Assembly: GCA_958295825.1 (NCBI GenBank)
Contig: OY282375.1
Coordinates: 3,891,489 to 3,955,488 of the forward strand
Source of the DNA: an uncultured Candidatus Entotheonella sp.
GTDB taxonomy: Bacteria; Tectomicrobia; Entotheonellia; Entotheonellales; Entotheonellaceae
Reading direction: 5' to 3'
Length of the DNA: 64,000 nt
The notes under the pieces are model-generated. The model saw only the letters and a list, made by a program, of their open reading frames with translations. It did not search any database and had not been told where the DNA came from. Positions 36,708 to 45,636 of this stretch are shown here, one piece after another. Position 1 is the first letter of the stretch. Every line of letters begins with the position of its first letter. The position numbers were made by a program, and so were the translations under genes.

Positions 36708-37748
36708 GTGCACCTGCGCGACTTCGATTTCACCCTGCCGGCCGAATTGATCGCCCAAGCCCCTGCCGCCAAGCGGGATGGTTCACGGCTGATGATCGTC
36801 GACCGGCAGCAGCGCAGCATCCGGCACGATGGTTTTGCCAACGTCGGCAACTACCTGAGCGCCGGGGACGTGCTGGTGGTGAATGACACCAAGGTGATCC
36901 CGGCGCGCTTGCGAGGCCGCAAGATCGGCACCGGCGGCAGCGTGGAGGTACTGCTGCTTCACGAGGTCAGCGCCGGGGCATGGGAAGTGCTGCTGAAGCC
37001 CGCCGCCAAGGTGCCGGCCGGCACGAAGGTGGAATTCGGCGCCGGGGCGTTGCGGGGACGTGTCGGGGAGCGGACGGAGAATGGGGCGGCCACCCTGCAT
37101 TTTACGCCGCCCGACGTGTTGCCGGCGCTTGCCGAGCTCGGCGAGGTGCCGCTGCCGCCCTACATCAAACGGCAACAGCCGGCGGAGAGCCGGGAATTCG
37201 ATCTGGAACGCTACCAGACAGTGTATGCCTGTCAACCCGGCGCGGTCGCGGCACCGACCGCCGGTCTGCATTTCACGCCCGAGTTGCTGGACGATCTGGA
37301 GCGGCGGGGTATCCAGCGAGCAACACTTACGCTTCACGTGGGGTGGGGGACGTTCCAGCCGGTGCGCAACGACGCCGTTGAGCAGCATCGCATGGGGGCG
37401 GAACGCTATTATCTGAAGGCGTCTGAGGCTGAGCGCATCAAACGCGCCCGCGAATTGGGCCACCGGGTGGTGGCGGTGGGAACCACGACGACTCGTACGC
37501 TGGAAACTATTGGGCAAGAAACAGGGGGGATACACGCCGCTAGCGGCTGGTCTGAACTCTTCATCAAGCCCGGGCATCATTTTCGCGTCATGGATGCCCT
37601 GACCACCAATTTTCACCTGCCGCGCTCAACGCTCTTTATGTTGGTGTGTGCGTTTGCTGGCCGCAATCTCATGCTCGAAGCCTACCAGACAGCCATTGCC
37701 AACCGGTATCGCTTCTACAGCTACGGCGATGCCATGCTCATCGTTTGA
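36708..37748 (+). CDS. queA: tRNA S-adenosylmethionine ribosyltransferase-isomerase QueA
   Basis: 346 residues, GTG start. LRDFDFTLPAELIAQAPAA at the N-terminus and QTVYACQPGAVAAPTAGLHF, TLHVGWGTFQPV and FHLPRSTLFMLVCAFAG are conserved QueA blocks. It transfers and isomerises the ribose of SAM onto preQ1-tRNA to give epoxyqueuosine. The usual downstream tgt gene is absent here; the next gene is an HU-family gene on the opposite strand 12 bp away. Confidence 0.93.
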   Translation: MHLRDFDFTLPAELIAQAPAAKRDGSRLMIVDRQQRSIRHDGFANVGNYLSAGDVLVVNDTKVIPARLRGRKIGTGGSVEVLLLHEVSAGAWEVLLKPAAKVPAGTKVEFGAGALRGRVGERTENGAATLHFTPPDVLPALAELGEVPLPPYIKRQQPAESREFDLERYQTVYACQPGAVAAPTAGLHFTPELLDDLERRGIQRATLTLHVGWGTFQPVRNDAVEQHRMGAERYYLKASEAERIKRARELGHRVVAVGTTTTRTLETIGQETGGIHAASGWSELFIKPGHHFRVMDALTTNFHLPRSTLFMLVCAFAGRNLMLEAYQTAIANRYRFYSYGDAMLIV

Positions 37749-37760
37749 GGCTCTGCCTTG

Positions 37761-38042
37761 CTAGTCGTCGCCGTTGACGATGTCCTTGAAAAACTTGCCT
37801 GACTTGAACCGCACCACCCGCCGCGCCGGTATTTCTGCTTCCTCGCCCGTTTTGGGATTCCGCCCGAGACGCGCGTGCTTTTCGCGTACCTGAAAGGTGC
37901 CGAAACGCCGAAGAACGACTGACTCGCCCCGACACAGGCTGTCCTTGAGTTCGTCGAGGATCGCGTCCATGGCCTCTTCGGCTTTCACCTTGGTAACGTC
38001 GGTTTCATCGGCAATGCGATTGACAATTTCGACTTTCCTCAT
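37761..38042 (-). CDS. HU/IHF family DNA-binding protein
   Basis: 93 residues from ATG 38042 with GGGAGCG upstream. KVEIVNRIADETDVTKVKAE and GTFQVREKHARLGRNPKTGEEAEIPAR followed by VVRFKSGKFFKD are the HU/IHF body and arm; the arm tip reads GRNPKTGE. It bends DNA as a homo- or heterodimer. IHF-alpha versus HU cannot be settled by eye; proximity to queA does not help. Confidence 0.88.
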   Translation of the reverse strand: MRKVEIVNRIADETDVTKVKAEEAMDAILDELKDSLCRGESVVLRRFGTFQVREKHARLGRNPKTGEEAEIPARRVVRFKSGKFFKDIVNGDD

Positions 38043-38177
38043 GGGCTGGCGCTCCCGGGTTAGCATGAGGGATGGTGAGACAACGAGCAGCTCTGCTGTC
38101 TGCGGGCGGAACTCGTTGAATATCAGATTCTGGTGCCTGAATCAAGAGCGCCGAACCATTTGCCGAGTATTGCTTGC

Positions 38178-39368
38178 TCAGGCCCTGGGCGACACTTGTC
38201 CCAAGCGCTGGAGCGGCAGCGCCACGGACTTGGCGAGCGCGCGCCAGAGACGTGACGCGGCGCGGGCGATGCGGGTGAACAGCGAGCTGCGCTGCGTCGC
38301 GCTGGCCGATTCGCCGCTCAGGGAGGCAAACTCGCGCAGGAGTTCCTCTTGGCGCTCGGTGAGACGGGTGGGGGTGCGCACCACGATGTGGGCGACCTGG
38401 TCGCCGCGTCCGCCGCCGCGCACGTGCGGCACGCCGCAGCCGCGCAGGGACAGCGTGTCGCGGGTCTGGGTGCCGCGCGGGATGGTGAGCGTTTTGGGTC
38501 CGTACAGTGACGGAACTTCCACGTCCGCGCCCAAGGCGGCCTGGGAAAACGAGATCGTTACCTCGCAATGCACGTCGGTGCCATCCCGCTCGAAAGTATC
38601 GTGCGGCGCTGCGTGCACCACCACGTACAGGTCTCCCGGCGGCCCGCCGTTGGTGCCCTCCTCGCCCTCGCCGGTGAGACGCAGGCGGGAGTTTTCGTCC
38701 ATGCCGGGCGGAATCTTCACCGACAGCTTCTTGAGCGTTTGCACCAGTCCTAGCCCCCGGCACTCGCGGCACGGGTCGGTGATCACCACGCCTTGGCCGC
38801 GGCAGTGCGGGCATGTGGTACGCATGGCGAAAAAGCCCTGCCGCCGCTCCACCTGCCCCATGCCGCCGCAGGTTCCGCAGGTGGTGGGCTGCGTGCCCGG
38901 TGCGGTGCGCTTGCCCAAGCACTGGATGCAGGTCTCGGTCTTGTCGAACTCCAGCATTTTCTCGGCGCCGGTAACGACTTCTTCCAGGGTGATCTGAACG
39001 TCGTAGCGCAGGTCCGCGCCGGCGCGGGCCGCCGTGCGTCCGCCTCGGCGTCCGCTGCCGCCAAAGCCGAATAGTTCCTCGAAAATGCTGCCGAAGCTGG
39101 AGAAGACGTCCTCGGCGCCGCCAAAGCCCTGAAAGCCAGCGCCCTGCAGGCCGTCGTGACCGTAGCGGTCGTACAGGCTGCGCTTTTCGGGGTCGTTCAG
39201 CACGTCGTAGGCTTCCGCCGCTTCTTTGAATTTCTCCTCAGCCTTGGGGTCGTCCGGGTTGCGGTCCGGATGGTATTTCAAAGCCAGTCTGCGATAGTTT
39301 TTTTTCAATTCATCCTCGCTCGCATCGCGCGACACGTCGAGGATTTCGTAATAATCCCGTTTGACCAT
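38178..39368 (-). CDS. dnaJ: Chaperone protein DnaJ
   Basis: 396 residues. J domain with [10 protein letters not shown] (HPD loop), a glycine/phenylalanine-rich stretch, a zinc-finger region with four CxxCxGxG-type units ([32 protein letters not shown]), and the substrate-binding C-terminal barrels. The first finger unit ends in KR rather than xG. It is a co-chaperone that stimulates DnaK; dnaK and grpE are not adjacent. Downstream in a group with a MerR regulator and a CbpA-type J protein. Confidence 0.92.
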   Translation of the reverse strand: MVKRDYYEILDVSRDASEDELKKNYRRLALKYHPDRNPDDPKAEEKFKEAAEAYDVLNDPEKRSLYDRYGHDGLQGAGFQGFGGAEDVFSSFGSIFEELFGFGGSGRRGGRTAARAGADLRYDVQITLEEVVTGAEKMLEFDKTETCIQCLGKRTAPGTQPTTCGTCGGMGQVERRQGFFAMRTTCPHCRGQGVVITDPCRECRGLGLVQTLKKLSVKIPPGMDENSRLRLTGEGEEGTNGGPPGDLYVVVHAAPHDTFERDGTDVHCEVTISFSQAALGADVEVPSLYGPKTLTIPRGTQTRDTLSLRGCGVPHVRGGGRGDQVAHIVVRTPTRLTERQEELLREFASLSGESASATQRSSLFTRIARAASRLWRALAKSVALPLQRLGQVSPRA

Positions 39369-39379
39369 GGCGTTGTACC

Positions 39380-39697
39380 TTATGTCGAAGCCGGACTGCG
39401 TGAGTTGCCCGGCGCCTTGTGCATGGCCAGCAGGGCGCGCGTTTCCTCCTGCGCGGCGCGGAGCTTGCGCAGCAGGTCCATGATGATCGTCACGCCCGCC
39501 AGATTGACCCCCATCTCGCGCGTCAGATTCAGAATCGTGCTGAGGTGGTCAATGTCCCGGCGCGAGTAGAGTCGCGTGTTGCCTGCCGAGCGTTCCGGGC
39601 GCAGCAGCCCTTCGCGTTCGTACAGGCGCAGGGTCTGTGGGTGCACGTTGAACATGTTGGCGACGGCGCTGATGGTGAAGTATTCCTTGCCGGGCAT
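39380..39697 (-). CDS. MerR-family regulator, HspR/CbpM-like
   Basis: 105 residues. [20 protein letters not shown] followed by [20 protein letters not shown] is a MerR-type winged helix, then a short helix. This layout between cbpA and dnaJ matches chaperone-linked HspR repressors, with CbpM-like modulator as the alternative. It starts 3 bp after the cbpA stop and ends 11 bp before dnaJ, so all three are one operon and it may autoregulate the operon from the promoter ahead of cbpA. Confidence 0.85.
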   Translation of the reverse strand: MPGKEYFTISAVANMFNVHPQTLRLYEREGLLRPERSAGNTRLYSRRDIDHLSTILNLTREMGVNLAGVTIIMDLLRKLRAAQEETRALLAMHKAPGNSRSPAST

Positions 39698-39700
39698 GGC

Positions 39701-40615
39701 TTACCACCTCTTGGCGCGTGGTTGCATGGGATTGCGGGCAATGAACTCTTCCAATAGCTCCCGCGAGCGGTCGTCCAGCGTCTCCGGCAGCACGACGTGC
39801 ACGCGCACATACTGGTTGCCGCGCTCATTGCCTTGCCGGTTCGGCGCCCCCTTGCCGCGCAAGCGGAAGCGGCGGCCATTCTGCGTGCCGGGCGGCAGCG
39901 TCATGGAAGTGGGACCGTCGATGGTGGGCACCTCGATTTTGGCGCCCAGCATAGCCTCGGCCAGCGTCACCGGCACCTCGCACTCGATGTCGCTGCCGTG
40001 GCGTTCAAAGTAGGCGTGCGGCTTGACCCGTATGATGACGTACAAATCGCCCGCCGGCCCACTCCCGGTCCCGGCGCCGCCCTTGCCGGCAATGCGGATC
40101 TTGGAGCCGGTATCAACGCCCGGAGGGATTTTGACCTGTCGCCGCTCGACGCTGCCGTCCCGGTGAGTCAGCTTGACGCGCGTCGTGGTGCCGCGTAAGG
40201 CGTCCTCAAGGGGAATTTCCAGGGTCTGCTCGAAGTCCTGCCCGCGCTGCGGCATTGGCCCGGCGCGTCCGCCGCCGCCCGCGAACAGATCGTCAAAAAT
40301 GGCGCCGAATCCATCGGCGAAAGCCCCGCCTGAGCCGAAGATGTCACGGATGTTGCCGGTATGAAAACCGCCAAATCCGCCGCTGCCCATGTCGAACGCC
40401 TGATGCCCAAAGCGGTCGTATTTCGCGCGGCTCTCGGTGTTGCCCAGCACTTCGTAGGCCTCGGATATCTCCTTGAATTTCTGCTCCGCGGCGGCGTCTC
40501 CCGGGTTGACGTCCGGGTGATATTGGCGAGCCAGCCGGCGATAGGCCTGCTTGATCTCTTTCTCGGCGGCGTCCCGTTTGACGTTGAGGGTCTGGTAGTA
40601 GTCCTGCTTGGCCAT
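39701..40615 (-). CDS. cbpA: DnaJ-class co-chaperone, CbpA-like
   Basis: 304 residues. J domain with RRLARQYHPDVNPGD, a Gly/Phe linker (GGFGGFHTGNIRDIFGSGG), and two DnaJ C-terminal beta domains, with no zinc finger. That is the CbpA/DjlA-type B layout. It stimulates DnaK and, in E. coli, also binds curved DNA. First gene of the cbpA-merR-dnaJ operon, with a consensus sigma-70 promoter about 75 bp upstream. Confidence 0.9.
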   Translation of the reverse strand: MAKQDYYQTLNVKRDAAEKEIKQAYRRLARQYHPDVNPGDAAAEQKFKEISEAYEVLGNTESRAKYDRFGHQAFDMGSGGFGGFHTGNIRDIFGSGGAFADGFGAIFDDLFAGGGGRAGPMPQRGQDFEQTLEIPLEDALRGTTTRVKLTHRDGSVERRQVKIPPGVDTGSKIRIAGKGGAGTGSGPAGDLYVIIRVKPHAYFERHGSDIECEVPVTLAEAMLGAKIEVPTIDGPTSMTLPPGTQNGRRFRLRGKGAPNRQGNERGNQYVRVHVVLPETLDDRSRELLEEFIARNPMQPRAKRW

Positions 40616-40687
40616 GGGCCAGTTTCCTTCCAGGCTTGGCGCGGGCGATGGATGTGGGGTTTGGAATTAAAGGCTGAGCGGGAAGGG

Positions 40688-40716
40688 ACTATAATATGTG
40701 AGTCTTAATATGTCAA
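40688..40716 (-). promoter_or_regulatory. Sigma-70 promoter of cbpA-merR-dnaJ operon
   Basis: Reading the minus strand, TTGACA (40716-40711), a 17-bp spacer, then TATAGT (40693-40688). It is a strong housekeeping match. A direct repeat TAATATGT at 13-bp spacing overlaps it on the plus strand and could be the site of the MerR-type regulator encoded in the operon. Confidence 0.75.
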
Positions 40717-40749
40717 CTTTGCGGCGCCTCGCACAGCGAGGCCGGGCGA

Positions 40750-41643
40750 TCAGCTTGCCAGCGGCGACACCGTCGGGCGGGAGGGCTTCTCGATTTCCAT
40801 GAAGATGGCGCCGTCTTTGAAGATGCGCACGTCGCCGGTGGATTCGGAGATGACGATGGCGACGGCCTCGGTGACGGAGGTGATGCCGGCGGCGGCGACA
40901 TGGCGGGAACCCAGGCCCTGGGGCAGGTCGACGGTCGATTCCAGGGCGGCGTTGAGGTGGCGGCCGGCGGAGGTCACCTCGCCATCTTCACGGATGACGA
41001 AGGCGCCATCGAGGGCGGAGAACTCTTTCAGAGTTTCGCGCAGTTGCGGGTTAAGCACGTTGCGCTCCTCGGCGGGATAGCCGTGGAACGGGTTGAAGAT
41101 GGTCTGGCGCGAGAACTGCATCACCTTGTCGTAGTCGCCCAGCACGAAGGTGGCGCCCACCGGCTTGCCCTCGCGCCCTTGGCTGGCCAGCTCCACCGCG
41201 AGATTCAGCAACGCCTCGAATACCGCGGAGGGGATGTGCCCCGCGATGTCCGACACGTTCGTGGAGATGAGCAGCTCCCGTTCCTTGCCGATGTCGAGCA
41301 CGACAATGCAGTCGAGGGAGCCGAAAACCGACGATCCGGTCAGGCAGACGATCTTGTCCCCCTCGGTGACGTGGCCCTCGGACAACGCCATGACCACGGC
41401 GAGCTTGATCTGTCCCATGCGGGTAAGCGGAATGGGTGGCAGGCGCAGGGTGGCGGAGACCTCCGCGCTGGGCTCGGTGCGGCTTTCCGAGTGGGTGATC
41501 AGGATGATGTCGGTGGCGTCCAGCATGCCGCTGGGGATGGGATAGTCCTGAATGGCGTCGGCGTAGACAAACAGGGCGTGGGCGCCGATTTCGTTGGCGA
41601 TGACGCAGGCTGATTCGACGATGACGGTATTGAGAGAACGCAT
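40750..41643 (-). CDS. Diadenylate cyclase, CdaZ-like (pyruvate-kinase-C-like plus DAC domain)
   Basis: 297 residues from ATG 41643 (TGAGGCGG upstream, and a promoter just beyond rules out longer forms). The N-terminal half (5-130: ESACVIANEIGAHALFVYAD) looks like a pyruvate kinase C-terminal-type alpha/beta domain. The second half is a DAC domain with the catalytic DGA at 212-214 and GSRHVAAAGITSVTEA at 245-260, followed by AIVISESTGDVRIFKDG. It condenses two ATP to c-di-AMP. The third residue of the canonical RHR is Val here. This architecture is known from archaeal CdaZ and is rare in Proteobacteria. Confidence 0.82.
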   Translation of the reverse strand: MRSLNTVIVESACVIANEIGAHALFVYADAIQDYPIPSGMLDATDIILITHSESRTEPSAEVSATLRLPPIPLTRMGQIKLAVVMALSEGHVTEGDKIVCLTGSSVFGSLDCIVVLDIGKERELLISTNVSDIAGHIPSAVFEALLNLAVELASQGREGKPVGATFVLGDYDKVMQFSRQTIFNPFHGYPAEERNVLNPQLRETLKEFSALDGAFVIREDGEVTSAGRHLNAALESTVDLPQGLGSRHVAAAGITSVTEAVAIVISESTGDVRIFKDGAIFMEIEKPSRPTVSPLAS

Positions 41644-41700
41644 ATCCGCCTCACAGGACAACGAGCCACTGCTTGGGACGACGTACATTTTTGTTGAGAC

Positions 41701-41730
41701 AGTGTAGCCAAACCGGCGGCTGCCTGTCAA
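41701..41730 (-). promoter_or_regulatory. Probable promoter of the CdaZ-like gene
   Basis: Minus strand TTGACA (41730-41725), 18-bp spacer, TACACT (41706-41701). Expected transcription start near 41694 leaves about 50 bases before ATG 41643 and excludes the in-frame ATG at 41730. Confidence 0.6.
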
Positions 41731-41812
41731 AAGACGGTTGCCCCGCGTGTGCTATAGTGCTGCGTCTGTCTTAATGGGGTTCAATTTCCACCATGCCGCA
41801 GAGAAACCGCCT

Positions 41813-43852
41813 ATGACGACGCAGCACGTCACTGCTTCCCGCCGCCGCAACATCGGCATCATTTCGCACATCGACGCCGGCAAGACCACCGTGACGGAGC
41901 GCATCCTCTATTACACGGGCCTGACGCACAAGCTCGGCGAGGTGCATGACGGGCAGGCGGTGATGGATTGGATGCAGCAGGAGCGCGAACGCGGCATCAC
42001 GATCAGCGCCGCGGCGACGACGTGCGACTGGCAGCGGCACCAGATCACCATCATCGACACACCCGGGCACGTGGACTTCACCATCGAGGTGGAGCGCTCG
42101 CTGCGCGTTCTGGATGGGGCGGTGGCGATCTTCGCGGCGGTGGAAGGGGTGCAGCCGCAATCCGAATCGGTGTGGCGCCAAGCGAATCGTTATCGGGTGC
42201 CGCGCTTGGCCTTCATCAACAAAATGGACCGGCTGGGAGCGGATCACGAGCGCGTGCTACAAGATATCCGTGACACCCTGGGCGCCTCGCCTCTGCTGCT
42301 GCAATTGCCCCTGGGAACGGAGGAGCACTTTCAGGGGATCATCGACCTGGTCGACATGCAATGCGTGACCTGGCACGCCGACGATGCCGGGATGACGTCG
42401 GAGGCGAGCGCCATTCCACCGCAGTTTGAGGCGGCGGCGCAGGCGCAACGGACCACCTTGCTGGAAACGCTGGCCGAACACGATGACGACTTGCTGGAAC
42501 GGTATCTGGCCGGTGAGCCGCTGGACGCCGAGGCGATTCGCAGCGTGGTGCGTAAGAGCACCCTGTCCGGCGCCCTGGTGCCGGTACTGTTGGGCTCCGG
42601 CCTGCACAATAAGGGCATCCAGCCGCTTCTGGACGCCATCGTGTGGTACCTGCCGTCGCCCGTTGACGTGCCGTTGATTGCCGGCGTCGAGCCGGTGGAG
42701 GAAACCGTCGCCGAACGCCATAACGACCCGAACGAACCGCTGGCGGCGCTCGCCTTCAAGGTGGCGCTGGACCAGGGCCGGCGCCTCACCTATCTGCGGC
42801 TCTACGCCGGCTGCCTGGAGGCCGGCACGCAGATCTACAACCCCAGAACCGGCGCAAACGAGCGGGTGGCGCGCCTGTTGCGCATGCACGCGAACAAGCG
42901 CCAGCGCCTGGACCGGGCGCAGGCTGGCGACATCGTGGCCGCCACCGGGTTGAAGGACGCAACAACCGGCGACACCCTGTGCGACCCCGCGCATCCCATC
43001 CGCTTCGAGGCCATCGCCTGCCCGGAACCTGTGCTCAATCTCGCCGTGGAACCGATGACCAACGCCGAGCAGGACAAGTTGCAATTCGCCCTTGAAAAGC
43101 TCGCCGCTGAGGACCCGACGCTGCAAGTGCAGTTTGATGAGGAGCGGGGGCACACTATTTTGTCGGGCATGGGGGAACTGCACCTTGAGGTGCTCATCCG
43201 CCGCCTGGCCGATGAGTTTAAGTTGACCGTCAATGTGGGGAAACCACAGGTCGTCTATCGCGAGACCATCCAGGGCGAGGCGGAATGCTCGGAAACTTTC
43301 GATCGGGAGATTGCCGGCAAGCGTCAGGTTGCCGAGGTTACGTTAGCCGTCGCGCCCGCTGCTTCCGGCGCTGGTCTTGAATTTGCCGGTACGCTGCCGG
43401 AAGACGCCGAGGCGCCCGCGGACATGATTGACGCCGTGCGGCAGGGCGTTCTGGATGCCGCGTCGTCGGGGGTGATACACGGCTATCCGGTGGTTGACGT
43501 GCGTGTTGAACCGCGCCGCTTGGGCTGCCGGGACGACAGCACCCCACTGGCCTTTCAGGTCGCCGCCGGGCAAGCCTTTCACCGCGCCCTGGAAGCGGCG
43601 CAGCCCGTGCTGCTCGAGCCGGTGATGAGCCTCGAAATCCTGGTGCCCGAGGCATTTGTCGGCAGCGTCATCAGCGGCCTGCAAAGTCGTCGCGGCGTTG
43701 TTGAAGGCATCGAAAGTCAAGGTCTTCAGCACGTGCTGCGCGCGCGCGTTCCGCTTGCCGAAGCCTTCGGCTACACGACGGACCTGCGTTCCGCCAGCCA
43801 AGGGCGCGGCACCTTCAGCATGCAGTTTTCGCACTACGCGCCCGCGTCGTAG
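41813..43852 (+). CDS. fusA: Elongation factor G paralogue
   Basis: 679 residues from ATG 41813. G-domain motifs are intact: SHIDAGKTT (G1), RGITISAA (G2), DTPGHVDF (G3) and NKMD (G4), followed by EF-G domains II to V (LHLEVLIRRLADEF). It is translational GTPase EF-G, promoting tRNA-mRNA translocation or ribosome recycling. It stands alone, not in a str operon, so it is likely the second copy (EF-G2 type) rather than the main fusA. It overlaps the maf stop by 19 bp in convergent fashion. Confidence 0.85.
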   Translation: MTTQHVTASRRRNIGIISHIDAGKTTVTERILYYTGLTHKLGEVHDGQAVMDWMQQERERGITISAAATTCDWQRHQITIIDTPGHVDFTIEVERSLRVLDGAVAIFAAVEGVQPQSESVWRQANRYRVPRLAFINKMDRLGADHERVLQDIRDTLGASPLLLQLPLGTEEHFQGIIDLVDMQCVTWHADDAGMTSEASAIPPQFEAAAQAQRTTLLETLAEHDDDLLERYLAGEPLDAEAIRSVVRKSTLSGALVPVLLGSGLHNKGIQPLLDAIVWYLPSPVDVPLIAGVEPVEETVAERHNDPNEPLAALAFKVALDQGRRLTYLRLYAGCLEAGTQIYNPRTGANERVARLLRMHANKRQRLDRAQAGDIVAATGLKDATTGDTLCDPAHPIRFEAIACPEPVLNLAVEPMTNAEQDKLQFALEKLAAEDPTLQVQFDEERGHTILSGMGELHLEVLIRRLADEFKLTVNVGKPQVVYRETIQGEAECSETFDREIAGKRQVAEVTLAVAPAASGAGLEFAGTLPEDAEAPADMIDAVRQGVLDAASSGVIHGYPVVDVRVEPRRLGCRDDSTPLAFQVAAGQAFHRALEAAQPVLLEPVMSLEILVPEAFVGSVISGLQSRRGVVEGIESQGLQHVLRARVPLAEAFGYTTDLRSASQGRGTFSMQFSHYAPAS

Positions 43853-44457
43853 CCCGCCGACCGCAGCAGCGCCAAGGTCCGCTCCAATGGCAGCCCCACG
43901 ACGTTGTTATAGCACCCCTCCAAGGCCGCCACGAATTGCCCGCCGACGCCTTGAACGGCGTAGGCGCCAGCTTTGTCGAACGGCTCCCTCGTGGCGATAT
44001 ACGCTTCGATATCCGCAGCCTGCAAGGTGTGAAAACGCACCCGCGTGCTCACGACGTCGCACTGCACGATGCGCCAGCCGTGGTGCACGACGGCCACGCC
44101 GGTCATCACCGTGTGCTCGCGCCCGCTGAGGCTGCTCAGCATGTCGCGCGCCGCCGCGGCATCGGCCGGCTTGCCGAGAATGCGTTGGTCGAGGACGACG
44201 ACCGTATCCGCGCCCAGTACCCAGGCAGAAGGAAATTGTTCAGCCAGTTGTTCGGCCTTCGTCCGGGCCAGACGCACGACATAGGACTCGGGCGGCTCCG
44301 CGGCGTGGTGCCGTTCGTCGATGTGGGCCGGCATGATGCTGAACGTCAGGCCCAGCGTGGCCAGGAGTTCACGCCGTCGCGGGGAAGCCGAGGCGAGGAT
44401 CAGGGTGGGGCAAGGGCTGACGCCCGTATCCGGGGCCATGGTCGTTCGATCCGCCAT
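43834..44457 (-). CDS. Maf family nucleotide pyrophosphatase
   Basis: 207 residues. LILASASPRRRELLATLGL is the family signature, followed by ESYVVRLARTKAEQ, VLGADTVVVLDQRILGKP and the catalytic region FDKAGAYAVQGVGGQFV. It hydrolyses non-canonical nucleoside triphosphates such as dTTP/UTP analogues. Its start overlaps the ispB stop by one base (TAATG), so it is coupled to ispB. Confidence 0.92.
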   Translation of the reverse strand: MADRTTMAPDTGVSPCPTLILASASPRRRELLATLGLTFSIMPAHIDERHHAAEPPESYVVRLARTKAEQLAEQFPSAWVLGADTVVVLDQRILGKPADAAAARDMLSSLSGREHTVMTGVAVVHHGWRIVQCDVVSTRVRFHTLQAADIEAYIATREPFDKAGAYAVQGVGGQFVAALEGCYNNVVGLPLERTLALLRSAGYDAGA

Positions 44458-45431
44458 TACACGTCGCGGGTGGTGACGTAATCCGCGATGGCGTACAGCG
44501 TGTCCATAGCTGTGCAGGGCGCGAAGGATTCGATCTGTTGCTTGGCCTGATCGACGTGTTCCTGCGCCTTGGCGAGGGTGGATTTCAGGGCGTCGTATTT
44601 ATGCAGGAGGGCGGTTACCTGCCGCGGGACGGCCTCGTCGTCAGACCCGTTGTTCACGTAATCGGTAACGAACCGAGACTCCTCAGGGCTTGCTTGCTCC
44701 AGCAACGATATGATTGGCAGGGTGATCTTGCCCTCTTTGAGGTCGTTGTGCACCGGCTTGCCGAGCTTGTCGGCGGGGGCGACGAAATCCAGCGAGTCGT
44801 CGGCCATTTGGAAAGCCATCCCCAGGTGGTGCCCGAACGCCTCGACTTTGTCGCGTTGCTGTGGCGAGATACCGCCGATGATCGCTCCGATTTTGCAGCT
44901 TGCCGCAAACAGCGAGGCCGTTTTGAGGGCGATGATACGGTAATACTCTTCCTCGCTGATACCGAGGTCGCGCTGCTTCAGCGTTTCGATCACTTGCCCC
45001 TTGGCCATCTCGACGGTCACGTCGGACACCGTTTCCAGCACCAGGTGGTCCTTGTCGGCCAGCGCCAGCGACATCGCCTTCGCGTAGAGGTAATCGCCGA
45101 TGAGGATGGAGATTTCGTTGCCCCAGAGCGAATGCACCGTCGGGTTGCCGCGCCGCCGCTCGGCGTGGTCCATGACGTCGTCGTGCAGCAGGGTGGCGGT
45201 GTGGATGAACTCAATGACGGTGCTGAGGTCGTACATGCGCGGACCGGCGTAGCTGCACAGGCGGGCCGACAGGATGAGGAGCGCCGGGCGGATGCGTTTG
45301 CCGCCGCTGGATAGGACGTATTGCGCGGTCTCTGCGATGAAGGGAACGTCGGAATCCAGATGCTTGGCGATGGCCGTTTCGACCTGCTGCAAGTCGACTT
45401 CGACGAAGCGCCGCATTTCGTTATATAGCAT
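44457..45431 (-). CDS. ispB: Polyprenyl diphosphate synthase, octaprenyl type
   Basis: 324 residues from ATG 45431 (GGAGATC upstream); longer frames upstream have no protein-like content. The first aspartate-rich motif is LHDDVMDHAERRRG, the second is QMADDSLDF, and SSGGKRIRPAL is conserved. It makes the long isoprenoid chain of the quinone side chain from IPP and FPP or GPP. Chain length cannot be read with certainty. Divergent from comM. Confidence 0.9.
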   Translation of the reverse strand: MLYNEMRRFVEVDLQQVETAIAKHLDSDVPFIAETAQYVLSSGGKRIRPALLILSARLCSYAGPRMYDLSTVIEFIHTATLLHDDVMDHAERRRGNPTVHSLWGNEISILIGDYLYAKAMSLALADKDHLVLETVSDVTVEMAKGQVIETLKQRDLGISEEEYYRIIALKTASLFAASCKIGAIIGGISPQQRDKVEAFGHHLGMAFQMADDSLDFVAPADKLGKPVHNDLKEGKITLPIISLLEQASPEESRFVTDYVNNGSDDEAVPRQVTALLHKYDALKSTLAKAQEHVDQAKQQIESFAPCTAMDTLYAIADYVTTRDV

Positions 45432-45525
45432 GATCTCCACACTTTTCAGCACGGGGATGGCGGAGGGGCTTGCAGAAGGGGCAACTCTAGAAACATCTGT
45501 CCTTGGTGTCAAGCCGCCCGCCTGC

Positions 45526-45552
45526 TTGAGGGCGCAGTGGGTATGCTATACT
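45526..45552 (+). promoter_or_regulatory. Extended -10 promoter of comM
   Basis: TGC precedes TATACT (45547-45552), an extended -10 element, with a weak TTGAGG 15 bp upstream. It lies about 85 bases before the comM ATG. Confidence 0.5.
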
Positions 45553-45636
45553 GGCCGTCCTCGATTCAATTGCCAAAAACAGCGCGCGGCGAATCCTCGC
45601 GGCGGGCTGAAAACAACCCGCTCTGGTGGACAAGTC

